Source: Companilactobacillus kimchiensis
Lineage (GTDB): Bacteria; Bacillota; Bacilli; Lactobacillales; Lactobacillaceae
DNA: 64,000 nt
Assembly: GCF_001438805.1 (NCBI RefSeq)
Contig: NZ_JQCF01000001.1
Location: 1 to 64,000, forward strand
Direction of reading: 5' to 3'
The notes under the pieces were generated by a model that was not told the origin of the DNA, did not search any database, and worked only from the letters and a program-made list of their open reading frames with translations. The stretch's first letter is position 1; each line of letters begins with the position of its first letter. This document shows positions 44,402-54,596 of this stretch, one piece after another. A program made the translations under genes and the position numbers.

Positions 44402-45409
44402 TTACAAATTTTCTTTAAAGAATGACTCAAATTTATCAAATGGAATCAAGTCCATTTTATCGTACAAATCAGTATGAGTTGCTCCAGGAACAATGACTAA
44501 TTCCTTGTGATCCCTCAAACGATTATATGACTCCTCAGCCATATAACGTGAATGAGCCTTTTCACCAGTAACAATTAAAACGGGACGAGGTGAAATTTCT
44601 TCAATATGTGCTTGCAATGGGAAGTTATAGTAACCCCATGGTGTTGTTGCTGACCAAGCACTATTTGAGTTGATTGAACGTGGATGGAAAGCTCGAACTT
44701 TGTAATAATTATAAAATTCAGTTGTTACAGGATCAGCATCTGTTGGCAATTCATCATCAAATAATTTGTCAGTTTCAACTGGTTTATTATTCTCGTCAAA
44801 TGGTAATTCATGGAAACCTTTGGCTGTTTGACCAGTTTCAGCATCATGCCAACGTTTATCAGCTAGATATTGTTTTTCCAATTTGCGTTGTTCAGCAGTC
44901 TTCGAATTATTAAGACCCTTCCACATTGAATCGGACATATCATACATCACTGATGTAGCCACGGCCTTGATTCGAACATCGATTGAAGCAGCTGTCAAAA
45001 CGTGACTTCCTAATCCACAGATACCGATGGCACCGATTCTTTCACGATCAACAAATTTTTGGACGCCGACAAAATCAACTGCGGCTGAAAAGTCTTCAAC
45101 AAAGATGTCTGATGAAGCAACATTTCTAATATTTCCAGAACTTTCGCCAGTCATTGATTGATCAAAAGCTACCGTAACAAAACCACGTTCAGCAAGTGTT
45201 TGCGCGTATAATCCACTTGATTGTTCTTTGACAGCACCAAAGGGACCAGAAATAACAATAGCGGGGTATTTTTGACTGTCATCAAAGTTCAATGGTAGAT
45301 AAAGATGCCCAGCTAAAGTAAAACCATAGCGATTAGTGAAGCGGACATTTTGAACCTCAATTTCAGGATCAATTTTAAAAACTCGGGTATCATTTGCTAA
45401 TTTACTCAT
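44402..45409 (-). CDS. Alpha/beta hydrolase with a Cys nucleophile
   Basis: A 335-residue alpha/beta hydrolase of the YcjY/dienelactone-hydrolase-like group. At the nucleophile elbow it has GICGLG, Cys in place of Ser, as in dienelactone hydrolase; the base is the His in GATHTDLYD. The start at 45409 is set by GGAGG at eight bases. It is 17 bases after the SDR gene and is probably in one operon with it. Substrate unknown. Confidence 0.88.
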   Translation of the reverse strand: MSKLANDTRVFKIDPEIEVQNVRFTNRYGFTLAGHLYLPLNFDDSQKYPAIVISGPFGAVKEQSSGLYAQTLAERGFVTVAFDQSMTGESSGNIRNVASSDIFVEDFSAAVDFVGVQKFVDRERIGAIGICGLGSHVLTAASIDVRIKAVATSVMYDMSDSMWKGLNNSKTAEQRKLEKQYLADKRWHDAETGQTAKGFHELPFDENNKPVETDKLFDDELPTDADPVTTEFYNYYKVRAFHPRSINSNSAWSATTPWGYYNFPLQAHIEEISPRPVLIVTGEKAHSRYMAEESYNRLRDHKELVIVPGATHTDLYDKMDLIPFDKFESFFKENL

Positions 45410-45426
45410 ACTAAATTCCTCCATTT

Positions 45427-46161
45427 TTAAACACTTTGTTGAATTGGTCGAATAATCATTTCGTTAACATCGACATTATCTGGCGCATTGATAGCAAAAG
45501 CCACCGCCTCAGCAATATTTTTGGCATTTAAACCAATTTCCTTTTCAGTTTCGATTTCAGCCTGACGATTATTGGGGTTCCCAATTGATTTATATAATTC
45601 AGTTGAGACAGCTCCTGGAGAAACAATTGTTGTTCTTATCTTATTATCATGTTGTTCCTGACGCAAACCCTCCATGATAGCTCGGACGGCAAATTTTGAG
45701 CCATTATAAACCGCTAAGTTAGGGACCACAACATGTCCAGCAACTGAATCAGTGGCAATAATATGACCAGCCTTTTGATCGATCATGATTGGTAACACAG
45801 CTGCAATACCATTTAAAACACCCATAACGTTAACATTCAAGGTTCTCTGCCATTCAACTCGTTCACCAGCAGCTAAAGGATTGACTGGCATCACACCAGC
45901 ATTATTATAAAGAACATCAATCTTGCCATACAAATTCATGGCTGTATCGATCAAAGCTTTAATTTCATCGTAATTTGTTACATCGACCTTTTGAACAGTG
46001 ATCTCTTCATCAGGTAATTCCGCTTTCAAAGCTTCCAACCGATCAACTCGTCTAGCACCAATGATCAGTTTGGCATGTTGCTTAGCCAAAACTCGCACTG
46101 TTTCAGCACCAATACCACTGGAAGCTCCAGTAACGATAATTACTTTATTTTCAACACTCAT
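45427..46161 (-). CDS. Short-chain dehydrogenase/reductase
   Basis: A 244-residue classical SDR of the YdfG-like kind: TGASSGIG nucleotide motif near residue 11, NNAGVMP, catalytic Ser in TDSVAGH and the Tyr/Lys pair in YNGSK. It is the intact paralogue of the shortened SDR at 20966. It lies 17 bases downstream of the small protein at 46179 and upstream of the hydrolase. Confidence 0.93.
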   Translation of the reverse strand: MSVENKVIIVTGASSGIGAETVRVLAKQHAKLIIGARRVDRLEALKAELPDEEITVQKVDVTNYDEIKALIDTAMNLYGKIDVLYNNAGVMPVNPLAAGERVEWQRTLNVNVMGVLNGIAAVLPIMIDQKAGHIIATDSVAGHVVVPNLAVYNGSKFAVRAIMEGLRQEQHDNKIRTTIVSPGAVSTELYKSIGNPNNRQAEIETEKEIGLNAKNIAEAVAFAINAPDNVDVNEMIIRPIQQSV

Positions 46162-46178
46162 TTGTTATTCTCCTCACA

Positions 46179-46388
46179 TTAACAACTATTTTCTTTAATT
46201 TTATATCGGAGATAGTCCAAACATTCCAGTTTTCTTTGCACGCCATGCAAATTTTTTAAAATCTCAACACGAGCTCGATCCAATTCACAGCTTTGTTGTG
46301 CCGATGTCAGATTGAAATACTCAAGAATCTTTTCATCTGAAAAACCGCTGTCATATAGAATCCTTGTGATTTCATCTTGTTCAAGCAT
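46179..46388 (-). CDS. Small helical protein of unknown function
   Basis: A 69-residue, acidic-basic helical protein with a strong AAAGGAGG ribosome site eight bases before the ATG, so it is a real gene. Its second half (VEILKNLHGVQRKLECLDYL) resembles the C-terminal coiled coil of MerR regulators, without the DNA-binding part. It leads the run with the SDR and hydrolase and is divergent from a LysR gene. Function unknown. Confidence 0.75.
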   Translation of the reverse strand: MLEQDEITRILYDSGFSDEKILEYFNLTSAQQSCELDRARVEILKNLHGVQRKLECLDYLRYKIKENSC

Positions 46389-46504
46389 TTTGACTACCTC
46401 CTTTCAACAGTCATAACTATATCGCCAATGATGTATAATGTTAAATGCTTATTGATTATGTTTTGACATAACTTTATAACATGGCAAAAAAAGAAGGTAC
46501 CCTT

Positions 46505-47425
46505 ATGGATTTACAGCAATTGCAAAATTTCTTGATTGTTGCCCAAGAAGAAAATATCACTCATGCAGCAGAATATTTACATATCACTCAACCTGCTCTC
46601 TCTCGTCAGATGCAGACTCTCGAAAAGGAGTTCGGTAAACAACTCTTAATTCGTGAGAATAAAAAAACCACCTTAACTAAGGATGGTGTACTCTTACGAA
46701 AACGAGCTAATGATATCGTTAATCTGGTCAACAAAACAAGTGCTGAAATGTCAGAAGATAATTCTGATTTAGCTGGCCAGATTTTACTAGGTGTTAGTGA
46801 AACTGATGCCATCAAATATATTGGTCACTGTGCCAAACAATTGATAGATCAACATCCTAAAGTATCTTTAAAACTTCTCAATGGTGACAACAATTCTGTG
46901 CTCCGGATGGTCAATAATGGACTGGTTGATATAGGATTATACTTTGGCGAAGTAGATCAAAACATTTTCAATCAGATCAAATTGCCACAAGTCAACCGCT
47001 TCGGAGCATTGATGCCTAAGAATCATCCCTTGGCAGATAAAGATGTGCTTACCAGTACTGATCTAGTTGATGAACCTCTGATCCTTTACCAAGGTTCATT
47101 AGATGACGGCACCTTACCTGAATGGTTTCAACGTAAGACTAGTGAATTAAATATTGTCGCTACTTTCGGTATGTATATGAGTGCCAAGAAATTAGTCGAA
47201 AGTGGTTTAGGAATCGCCTTAATATTTGATGATTTAGTCGACTATCAAAATGACGACTTAGTTTGCCTACCGATTGAACCTGCACTAGAGACTAATGTTA
47301 ATTTAATTTGGAAAAAATATCAGGTTTTCTCGGATTCATCACAAGCATTACTATCATTGATCAAAGATCATTCTATTCAAAAAAATATTCCATCAATTAA
47401 CAAAAATAGTATGACTCCGAATTAG
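46505..47425 (+). CDS. LysR-family regulator
   Basis: A 306-residue LysR regulator (helix-turn-helix ITHAAEYLHITQPALSRQM at residues about 17-36, then FGKQLLIRENK). The start at 46505 matches the family (MDLQQLQNF) and has an AAGG site; a longer frame begins at 46481. It is divergent from the 46179-SDR-hydrolase run, its likely target. Confidence 0.92.
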   Translation: MDLQQLQNFLIVAQEENITHAAEYLHITQPALSRQMQTLEKEFGKQLLIRENKKTTLTKDGVLLRKRANDIVNLVNKTSAEMSEDNSDLAGQILLGVSETDAIKYIGHCAKQLIDQHPKVSLKLLNGDNNSVLRMVNNGLVDIGLYFGEVDQNIFNQIKLPQVNRFGALMPKNHPLADKDVLTSTDLVDEPLILYQGSLDDGTLPEWFQRKTSELNIVATFGMYMSAKKLVESGLGIALIFDDLVDYQNDDLVCLPIEPALETNVNLIWKKYQVFSDSSQALLSLIKDHSIQKNIPSINKNSMTPN

Positions 47426-47453
47426 GGGATCATACTATTTTTTATTCTAAATT
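47402..47453. terminator. Convergent intrinsic terminator
   Basis: AAAATAGTATGA and TCATACTATTTT pair with an inner TCC/GGA stem; it overlaps the last codons of the LysR gene. Confidence 0.8.
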
Positions 47454-47458
47454 ATTAA

Positions 47459-48453
47459 TTACTTTGTAACTTTAACGATAATTTTCCCCACTGAATCACG
47501 ATGGGTAAGTTTTTCTAGACCAGAAACTAATTGATCAAACGACAATACTTCAGTGATACTTGGATCTAATTTATCCTGTTCAACTAATTCAAGTAATTCA
47601 GTAGCCATTACTCCCAAATCCTTCTTTTGAGCATAATTATTGTCTTGGTGTGCCCCACCCAAGTTTAAAGCACTAATAGTAATACCTTTCTCAGCAAGAA
47701 CATCCTGATTTACTGACTCTGGTGCTGCAGCAATCCAAATCAATTGTCCGTTATAAGCTAATCGCTTTTCAATATCCAACTGTGCTTCATGGGCATTAAC
47801 TGTATTTAAAACCAAATCAACACCCGTTCCCTTGGTATACTTCATAACCTCATCGGTTACATTTTCTTTTCTGTAATCGATAATTTTATCAGGTTCAAAA
47901 TCCTTTACAAAATCCATCTTAGCAGTTGAGACTGTCGTAATTACTTTTAATCCTACCGATTTTGCCAATTGAATAGCTATTGATTCCACTCCACCGGCAC
48001 CAGCATGAATCAAAATTGTCTTCTTGCCAGTTAAATTCATCTTACGGAAAATTGCTTGATAGGCAGTCATTGCCCCACACAATAAAGCTGAAGCTGTTTC
48101 AAAAGAAACCTTGTCAGGTATTTTAGCCAGACAATAATCAGGAAAAATTGCGTACTCTGCAAAGGTTCCATTATTTGCTAAATTATCATGACCAGATACA
48201 TGATCGCCGACTTTAAAATCTTCAACGTTTTCACCAACTGATACTACAGTACCGGCTGCATCAAGACCAAATGTATGGGGATATTCAAACGAATCTAATG
48301 GCGATTCTATTAACTTATAATCAACTGGATTCAAACCGATACTATCGATCATGACTAAAACTTGATTTGCTTTTGGCTTGGGAATGGGTGCATCTTCTAA
48401 TTTAGATTTTCTAAACCAGCTTGTTTACTGGAACTCAAAGTGTATGCTTTCAT
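47459..48453 (-). pseudogene. Zinc-free MDR, frameshifted near the start
   Basis: A medium-chain reductase (ILIHAGAGGVESIAIQLAKS nucleotide segment, close to ZAD/YhdH-type). An ATG at 48453 with a GAGG site gives MKAYTLSSSKQAGLENLN, then TAG. One more A in the AAA run near 48398 would give NLKLEDAPIPKPKANQ and a normal protein of about 331 residues. The main frame from 48352 lacks this part of the first beta-sheet and has no ribosome site. Confidence 0.82.
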
Positions 48454-48562
48454 TTCATTTTTCCTCACAATTCTATTAATCATTTACATCTTCTAATCAA
48501 ATTTCAGGTACCTTTCCACCACAGAACTAAAGTATTACCAATTATTATTTTAAAAAAATCTT

Positions 48563-50650
48563 TTACTTATTGTATTCTGGTGCATCAGTTTTATATAAAC
48601 CAACTGTTGATTCCGAATTATTCTGTGAATACAAACTGGTTGAAGATGCACCCAAATCATCATCAGTCTTATCTAATTTGGAAACCTCATCGGTATATTC
48701 ATAATCACTGGGATCGACTGGCTTGAATCCTGTTGGAGTATAAAAACGTAACAAATTCTTACTATTAATATCATCTGACATCGTCATTATTTGTTGTTTT
48801 TTAGTGGCAATTTTTGTTATTTTTTCATTTAGTTCAGGATCAGCGCTCAAATTAATCAACTGTCCAGTAGTATTATCGTAAACATTGTACGATCCTTTTG
48901 AGTTCTTCAAAGACGTATAATTTTTATTAATAAAGTTACCATTGCGAAAGATCACTGTTTTATCATGGTCTTTCGAGAAAAGATCTGATCCAAATTGGAG
49001 GTACTTCTGATTATTTATTCCCAATAAATGTAATAGCGTTGGCAAAACATCGATCTCACCACCATAGGTATTATCGACCTTCCCTTTGATTCCTTTCATA
49101 TGAATCATAAACGGTACTCGTTGCATTTGCGCTGTATCAAATTCATTCCAATCAGCCTGTTCCTTGTTCATTAAGGGTGCCAAAGCAGCTATTTTATCAT
49201 CTGAAATCCCATAATGATCACCATAAAGAATGATCATTGACTTGTCGTACAAACCACTAGCCCTTAAATAATCAAAAAATTCTCTCAACGAAGCGTCCAA
49301 GTAGTGGGCTGTTTCAAAATAATTATTGACCACTTTGGAAGTTGTTGCGGGTTTTACAAAACCATCATTATCCATCTCAGGTAAATCAAATGAATAATGA
49401 TTCGTAAGTGTAATAAATTTGGCATAGAACGGTTGTTGTAACTTTTCTAAATATTTGGTGCTTTCAGCGAAAAACAATTTATCCTTCAAACCAAAACCAA
49501 CATTAGTATCAGGGCCGACATCAAAATATTGTTGATCAAAAAAGTAATTGTAACCCATATTTTTATAGACACTATCTCGACTATAAAAGCTCCCCACATT
49601 ACCATGAAAAACGGCGCTGGTATAACCTTGCGTCTGTCCTAAAATAGCAGGTGCTGACTGAAAAGTATTAGTTGGACCCATCTTTGTAAAGAATGATCCA
49701 GTTGGCAAACCAAATAACCCACTTTCCAACATCGTTTCAGCATCGCTTGTTTTCCCTTGTCCAACCTCGTGGAAGAAGTTATCGAAAGAAACTGTATTTT
49801 TATTACCATATAGACTATTCAAAAAGGGCGTTACTTCCTGACCATTGACCTTCATGTTAATCAAGAATTGTTGAAAACTCTCTAAATGAATCACAATAAC
49901 ATTCTTTTTATGAGCAACTCCATAATATTGTTTATTAGGGGTGGCATAATTATCGGTTACATATTGTAAAGGCACACTAATCTCGTTATTAGAAACGGTT
50001 GACTTAACTGCCTGCTCATTGGCCTGACTGATTATATCGTTGGTCAGAAAAAAATTTAATCCTAAATACTTAACGGTATAAGTTTGATCAAAGGTTCGCC
50101 CTAATAACTGTGGTCGATTCATTTCAGCAATTGATAAATTAAAAATCGTCAACATAATTCCAACCATGGTGCAAGCCACAGCATTTATTAATCGTATTGC
50201 TTTCAATTCTAGCCGTGGTCCCATGTAGATAAACAATCCCATAACCAACAAAATATCAATCAGATAAATAAAATCATGTGGCAACATTGTAGTTAAAATA
50301 CTATTGCCTAATCCCTTCATAACTCCTTTAGCACCAAAAATAGTGCTAGCTGAAAGAAAATTAGAAAATTCTCGATAATAAAGTACATTAGAGTACAATA
50401 ATAAGCTTTCAGTAAAATACAAAATTGTTAAAACAACCAAAAATACTTTTTTACGTATAAAATACAATGACAGACTAAGGATTAGGATGATTGGTCCAAA
50501 GGGATTAAAAACAGCAATAAAATATTGTATAGCATCATTTAAACCCAAGTTAAATTCTAAGAAATAGGTACAGAGCGTTTTTACCCACAAAACAACGGTT
50601 AAAACCAATAAAATCGAAATTCTATTCACCTTAATCTTGGACAGTTTCAT
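48563..50650 (-). CDS. LtaS-like phosphoglycerol transferase
   Basis: A 695-residue membrane enzyme of the lipoteichoic acid synthase family: five helices in the first 175 residues, then an extracellular sulfatase-type domain. Metal and catalytic residues are Glu257 (HLESF), Thr301 (GQGKTSD) and Asp478-His479 (YGDHYG), matching LtaS. It transfers glycerol phosphate from phosphatidylglycerol in lipoteichoic acid or a related polymer. The length and the long acidic tail after residue 640 are above the family norm. Confidence 0.93.
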   Translation of the reverse strand: MKLSKIKVNRISILLVLTVVLWVKTLCTYFLEFNLGLNDAIQYFIAVFNPFGPIILILSLSLYFIRKKVFLVVLTILYFTESLLLYSNVLYYREFSNFLSASTIFGAKGVMKGLGNSILTTMLPHDFIYLIDILLVMGLFIYMGPRLELKAIRLINAVACTMVGIMLTIFNLSIAEMNRPQLLGRTFDQTYTVKYLGLNFFLTNDIISQANEQAVKSTVSNNEISVPLQYVTDNYATPNKQYYGVAHKKNVIVIHLESFQQFLINMKVNGQEVTPFLNSLYGNKNTVSFDNFFHEVGQGKTSDAETMLESGLFGLPTGSFFTKMGPTNTFQSAPAILGQTQGYTSAVFHGNVGSFYSRDSVYKNMGYNYFFDQQYFDVGPDTNVGFGLKDKLFFAESTKYLEKLQQPFYAKFITLTNHYSFDLPEMDNDGFVKPATTSKVVNNYFETAHYLDASLREFFDYLRASGLYDKSMIILYGDHYGISDDKIAALAPLMNKEQADWNEFDTAQMQRVPFMIHMKGIKGKVDNTYGGEIDVLPTLLHLLGINNQKYLQFGSDLFSKDHDKTVIFRNGNFINKNYTSLKNSKGSYNVYDNTTGQLINLSADPELNEKITKIATKKQQIMTMSDDINSKNLLRFYTPTGFKPVDPSDYEYTDEVSKLDKTDDDLGASSTSLYSQNNSESTVGLYKTDAPEYNK

Positions 50651-50797
50651 CTTAAAATCCCCTCATTTAACAATTTTTACTTTAATTAAAGTATACAGTC
50701 ATATGAATACGCTTACCACTTCAATTAATTGCTTATTTTTATTGTTAAAAACGTCGATAATCGTAATACTTTAAGTATCAACTTTAAGGAGAATTTC

Positions 50798-51568
50798 ATG
50801 AAGAAATCTTTGATACTACTAATTCCTCTATCAATCATCTTTTCAATTACCGCCTGTTCAGCTAAAAACGTTGGGATCTCTAATACCAAACAACTATCTG
50901 AAGAACAACAGATTACACTTAATTCTAAAAAGTGGAATCAAAAAACCAAAAATCTACAAGTGTCTCACCAACCAGAATACTCTGATGACTTTGCAGGAAG
51001 CGTTCATTCACTCGCAGGATTCCAAAAGATTCATTCAGGAACTTGGGTTATTAAGGCTAAAGTTCAAAATCTATACAAAGTCATTAATAAAAAGAATTTA
51101 TCTTCCAACATTCCTCCAGTTTATACCCGTGGTGAAATCAAGGTTGATCAAGTCATTGCTGGCACTAAACAATTAAATCAAAAAATAATCAATTTGGCTT
51201 TTTGGAGTGGTATAACTTCTGCCGATAATAGTTACATTTTTGAATCTGGCGAACTGAAAAAAATCAATCATTCAATCTTAATTCAGGATGATAATGTTCC
51301 CCTACCCAAAATCGGTTCTGAAATCATTTTATCCATACAAAACGTTGATTGGGATTTTTATTCATCAAATGATCAATTTGCTGAAAATGGCTTCACAAAA
51401 GGAACAACTTTCCAGCCGGTTATGGCTACCATTCATTTTTGGATCAAGGAACCAGGTACCGAAAAGTTTGTTTTAAACAATTCCTTGATCAAGAACAAAC
51501 AAAATGCCGTTAAGGTTCCAATTGAACAAAATATGACTGACGAAATAAATCAAACTTATAATAATTAA
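50798..51568 (+). CDS. Lipoprotein of unknown function
   Basis: A 256-residue lipoprotein: signal peptide of 19 residues and lipobox ITAC with Cys20. The rest is soluble, rich in Lys and Asn, with no domain I recognise. The start at 50798 has AAGGAG at six bases; the open frame is longer upstream. It is divergent from the LtaS-like gene. Confidence 0.85.
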   Translation: MKKSLILLIPLSIIFSITACSAKNVGISNTKQLSEEQQITLNSKKWNQKTKNLQVSHQPEYSDDFAGSVHSLAGFQKIHSGTWVIKAKVQNLYKVINKKNLSSNIPPVYTRGEIKVDQVIAGTKQLNQKIINLAFWSGITSADNSYIFESGELKKINHSILIQDDNVPLPKIGSEIILSIQNVDWDFYSSNDQFAENGFTKGTTFQPVMATIHFWIKEPGTEKFVLNNSLIKNKQNAVKVPIEQNMTDEINQTYNN

Positions 51569-51586
51569 TTAAATTATATATACTTA

Positions 51587-52981
51587 CTAATTTTTCTTCT
51601 TAATTTGTACTGAGAATACTATTCCTAGAGTAGACATTATTGCTGCCAATAACATTGCTGCCCGAAAACCACTAGTAAACAATCTCGTATTAATAAGGCT
51701 ACCAAATTGATAAAAGGCGATCACCGAAATAGTTGTTCCCATCGCACCACCTAATAATCGGAAGACATTATAAATTCCTGATGCCTTGCCAATAGCCCTA
51801 GGATCAACTGCACCTAAAACTGCTTTTTGCAAAGCTGGACCAGCCATAGATAGACCAATTCCAGCCAATGCCAAAGGAATTACCATAACAAAATAGGAAC
51901 TTTGATTATTAATAAAAATTGCAATTAAAAGATAACCTAGACCTTGGCAGATAAGACCAATAGTTGCAATCATCTTCTCACCAAATTTATCAACTGCCCT
52001 ACCAGCAAATGGTGCTACCAAAACTAATGTCCCCGTCCATGGCAGAATTTCTAATCCCGTAGTAAAGGCGTTAGCTTTGCCAACTACTTGTAAAAATTGT
52101 GGTAAAAAGAAAACCACACCATACATAGCCGCATACAGCAAAAAGGTCGCAATGTTCCCATCTGTAAAGGTACTTGATTTAAAGTATTCCAAAGGAATCA
52201 TTGGTTTAGCTTCAATTCTTTGACGTCGAACAAACCAGATTCCAAGTATTAAACCTACGGTTCCAACCGCCATTGGAATCAATAAATTATTTACTGAAGT
52301 TATTTCTGAGAGTGACCAAATAATCCCCGCTGATGCCAGAACTATTAAAACTGAATCCAGCGGACTGGTTTTGTCGCTGCTGCCAACACTCTCGGGTAAC
52401 AGCCGTTTTGAGAAATAAATTGCAATAATTCCAATCGGAACGTTGATCCAAAAAATCCATTGCCAAGCTAATTTGGCTACGATAAATCCCCCTAAGGATG
52501 GACCTACAATCAAAGCCAAGCCACCAATTCCGCTCCAAATCCCCAAAGCCTTACCTCGTTTTGATTCTGGTATTGCCTGAGTTAAAATTGCCATCGACAT
52601 GGGCGTCATTACCGATGCCCCAATACCTTCAATCACCCGTGACATAATCAAGGCATTAATATTATTCGATAAAGCGCAAAAAACTGATCCTAAAGTAAAA
52701 ATGAAAATTCCTAGGTTATAAATCCGTCGACGTCCAATTCTTTCACCTAGTGAGACACCCACAAGAAGTACAGCTCCAATCGTGATATTGTAGGCATTTA
52801 ATGCCCACTGTAAAGTGCTAACTGAAATATTAAAATCAGTTCTAATTGCAGTCGATGCGGTAGTAACAATCATTGAGTCCATCATTGACATGAAAAATCC
52901 CAGTGATGTTAGTATCAGAATCCAAGTCGTATTGACCTTCGAATTTTCCATTACTTGGTTCTTTGTGGTAGTTGTTCTCAT
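51587..52981 (-). CDS. MFS drug exporter, DHA2 type
   Basis: A 464-residue transporter with the DHA2 motifs: MDSMIVTTAST in helix 1, GERIGRRRIYNLG in loop 2 and GPSLGGF in helix 5. About 14 helices. It exports drugs or toxic metabolites. A perfect inverted repeat at 53009-53036 in its promoter and the ArsR-type gene directly upstream on the same strand point to ArsR control. Confidence 0.93.
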   Translation of the reverse strand: MRTTTTKNQVMENSKVNTTWILILTSLGFFMSMMDSMIVTTASTAIRTDFNISVSTLQWALNAYNITIGAVLLVGVSLGERIGRRRIYNLGIFIFTLGSVFCALSNNINALIMSRVIEGIGASVMTPMSMAILTQAIPESKRGKALGIWSGIGGLALIVGPSLGGFIVAKLAWQWIFWINVPIGIIAIYFSKRLLPESVGSSDKTSPLDSVLIVLASAGIIWSLSEITSVNNLLIPMAVGTVGLILGIWFVRRQRIEAKPMIPLEYFKSSTFTDGNIATFLLYAAMYGVVFFLPQFLQVVGKANAFTTGLEILPWTGTLVLVAPFAGRAVDKFGEKMIATIGLICQGLGYLLIAIFINNQSSYFVMVIPLALAGIGLSMAGPALQKAVLGAVDPRAIGKASGIYNVFRLLGGAMGTTISVIAFYQFGSLINTRLFTSGFRAAMLLAAIMSTLGIVFSVQIKKKN

Positions 52982-53008
52982 TTGGAAACTCCTTCGAATA
53001 GTATTCTA

Positions 53009-53036
53009 AAATAGTTCAAACATTTTTGAACTATTT
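53009..53036. promoter_or_regulatory. ArsR-type operator of the exporter
   Basis: AAATAGTTCAA (53009-53019) and TTGAACTATTT (53026-53036) are a perfect inverted repeat with a six-base gap, 28 bases upstream of the exporter start. Confidence 0.7.
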
Positions 53037-53071
53037 AACATTACCATGCATCAAAAATCACAACAAGTAAA

Positions 53072-53099
53072 AAAACAGACCCCTAAAAGGGTCTGTTTT
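53072..53099. terminator. Intrinsic terminator
   Basis: AAAACAGACCC and GGGTCTGTTTT pair over six bases. It separates the ArsR-type gene from the exporter. Confidence 0.9.
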
Positions 53100-53145
53100 G
53101 ATAGATTCATTGATAGCAATGTATTAACATCACTTTGATAAATAA

Positions 53146-53442
53146 TTAAATGTTTCGATAAAAATCAGTAACATATTTATTAAAAGTTTGTTCATTGAGC
53201 GTGACATACTTTTCTCTAGCTTCTCTTCTAGTATTAATTAACCCAGCTGATTCTAATAATTTGAAATGATATGACCCAGAAGTCTTACTGATCTCAATTA
53301 CCTTGCCAACTTCCCCGCAGGCCACTTCGTGATCTAAATGTTTCAAGTATTTAATAATTTCAAGTCTAATTGGATCAGCCAATGCCTTAAATACTAATAA
53401 TTGAATTTCATCATTTGATTTTGTTTGTTTATTATCTGACAT
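53146..53442 (-). CDS. ArsR-family regulator
   Basis: A 98-residue winged-helix regulator: ALADPIRLEIIKYLKHLDHE, then the recognition segment ISKTSGSYHFKLLESAGLI. A Cys in VACGEV could be a sensor, but the classical metal site ELCVCD is absent. It is upstream of the exporter, the likely target. Confidence 0.9.
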   Translation of the reverse strand: MSDNKQTKSNDEIQLLVFKALADPIRLEIIKYLKHLDHEVACGEVGKVIEISKTSGSYHFKLLESAGLINTRREAREKYVTLNEQTFNKYVTDFYRNI

Positions 53443-53488
53443 AGTCTTATTTTACTTGAGGACGACACTTAATTTCAAGATATAAGAT

Positions 53489-53818
53489 TCAATTCAAATA
53501 GCTTAAGAAACTCATAATAAGACCAGCTATTGGGAAAATAATCCACCAATAATGTGCCCAAAACTCCCAGCCATTCATGTGATCATCTGTCCCTTTAACT
53601 GTAATATGTCTCTGTAATTCACTATCACCCTTTATCAAACTATCCAAGGTAACATTAAAAAGGTCACTAATTTGAATCAATCGCTCAATATCAGGATAAG
53701 CGCTATCTAATTCCCATTTGGAAATTGATTGACGGCTAACATTTAATTTTTCAGTTAAGTCAGTTTGGGTCCAATTTCTTTTCTCACGTTCTTCTTTGAT
53801 TCTTTGCCCTAATATCAT
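53489..53818 (-). CDS. XRE regulator with C-terminal membrane helix
   Basis: A protein of about 109 residues: helix-turn-helix at 5-60 (WTQTDLTEKLNVSRQSISKW) and a hydrophobic helix at the end (WWIIFPIAGLIMSFL). Possible starts are ATG at 53827 or 53818; AGGG fits the second better. It is similar to proteins at 59786 and 61552. These may tether DNA binding to the membrane. Confidence 0.82.
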   Translation of the reverse strand: MILGQRIKEEREKRNWTQTDLTEKLNVSRQSISKWELDSAYPDIERLIQISDLFNVTLDSLIKGDSELQRHITVKGTDDHMNGWEFWAHYWWIIFPIAGLIMSFLSYLN

Positions 53819-53998
53819 CTTAAACATCACCCTTTGACTTCATTTTCTTTAATCCTATTATCATATATGATTGTCAAAAACTCACGAATTTAATCTGAGC
53901 AGTCACGCAACCATTGGTTGCATAGTTGATATAAAAGGATTTAACACTAATGTTATTTTTAGTATGATGCCCTATAGAAAAGTTTTCCTAATACTAAT

Positions 53999-54520
53999 TT
54001 AAAATTGTTTAAATCTTTCAATTACATCCTGACAACCTTTAATATTCTTTTCTCTGCTTGGCATGGAATCGTGAAATATTAAATCATAATTTGCATCTCG
54101 AGGTCTCACTTGGTTAACTCCATAAACAATACTATTGGCAGGGACATCTTTGGTCACAATAGCCCCAGCCGCAACCGTAGAATTATCTCCAATAATAATT
54201 GGTCCTAGAATCTTGGCACCATCGGCAATAACCACATTTCTACCTATCACTGGATTACCCAAGTTCTCCCATTGATTGGTTTTCTTATTAAACTTCTGAT
54301 TAGATCCAATCGTTACGTTCTGAAAAATAACTACTCCTTTAGACAACTTGGAGGCAATGACGATACAATTACGGCCATGATGGGCAAATCTAACAGTCTC
54401 ATCCATCTCAAGACAATTAATTTCACAGCCATAATCTTTCTCAAGAATTTCTGCTGCCTGTTGCCGTTTAACAGCATCTTTTGAAAAACAATTTTGTTGT
54501 AATAACATTTGAAAATCCAT
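53999..54520 (-). CDS. Serine-acetyltransferase-like hexapeptide acyltransferase
   Basis: A 173-residue left-handed beta-helix acyltransferase, close to CysE: IGSNQ, NPVIGRNVVIADGAKILGPI and IGDNSTVAAGAIVTKDVP. It probably uses acetyl-CoA; the acceptor may be serine or another small molecule. Two palindromes for the adjacent MarR regulator are in its promoter (54597-54651). Confidence 0.9.
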   Translation of the reverse strand: MDFQMLLQQNCFSKDAVKRQQAAEILEKDYGCEINCLEMDETVRFAHHGRNCIVIASKLSKGVVIFQNVTIGSNQKFNKKTNQWENLGNPVIGRNVVIADGAKILGPIIIGDNSTVAAGAIVTKDVPANSIVYGVNQVRPRDANYDLIFHDSMPSREKNIKGCQDVIERFKQF

Positions 54521-54596
54521 AATAATAATCTCCTTATTTAAATTTCACAAAATACGTTGGTTAATTAATCCTTAATAATATTTTTGAACAGTTAGC

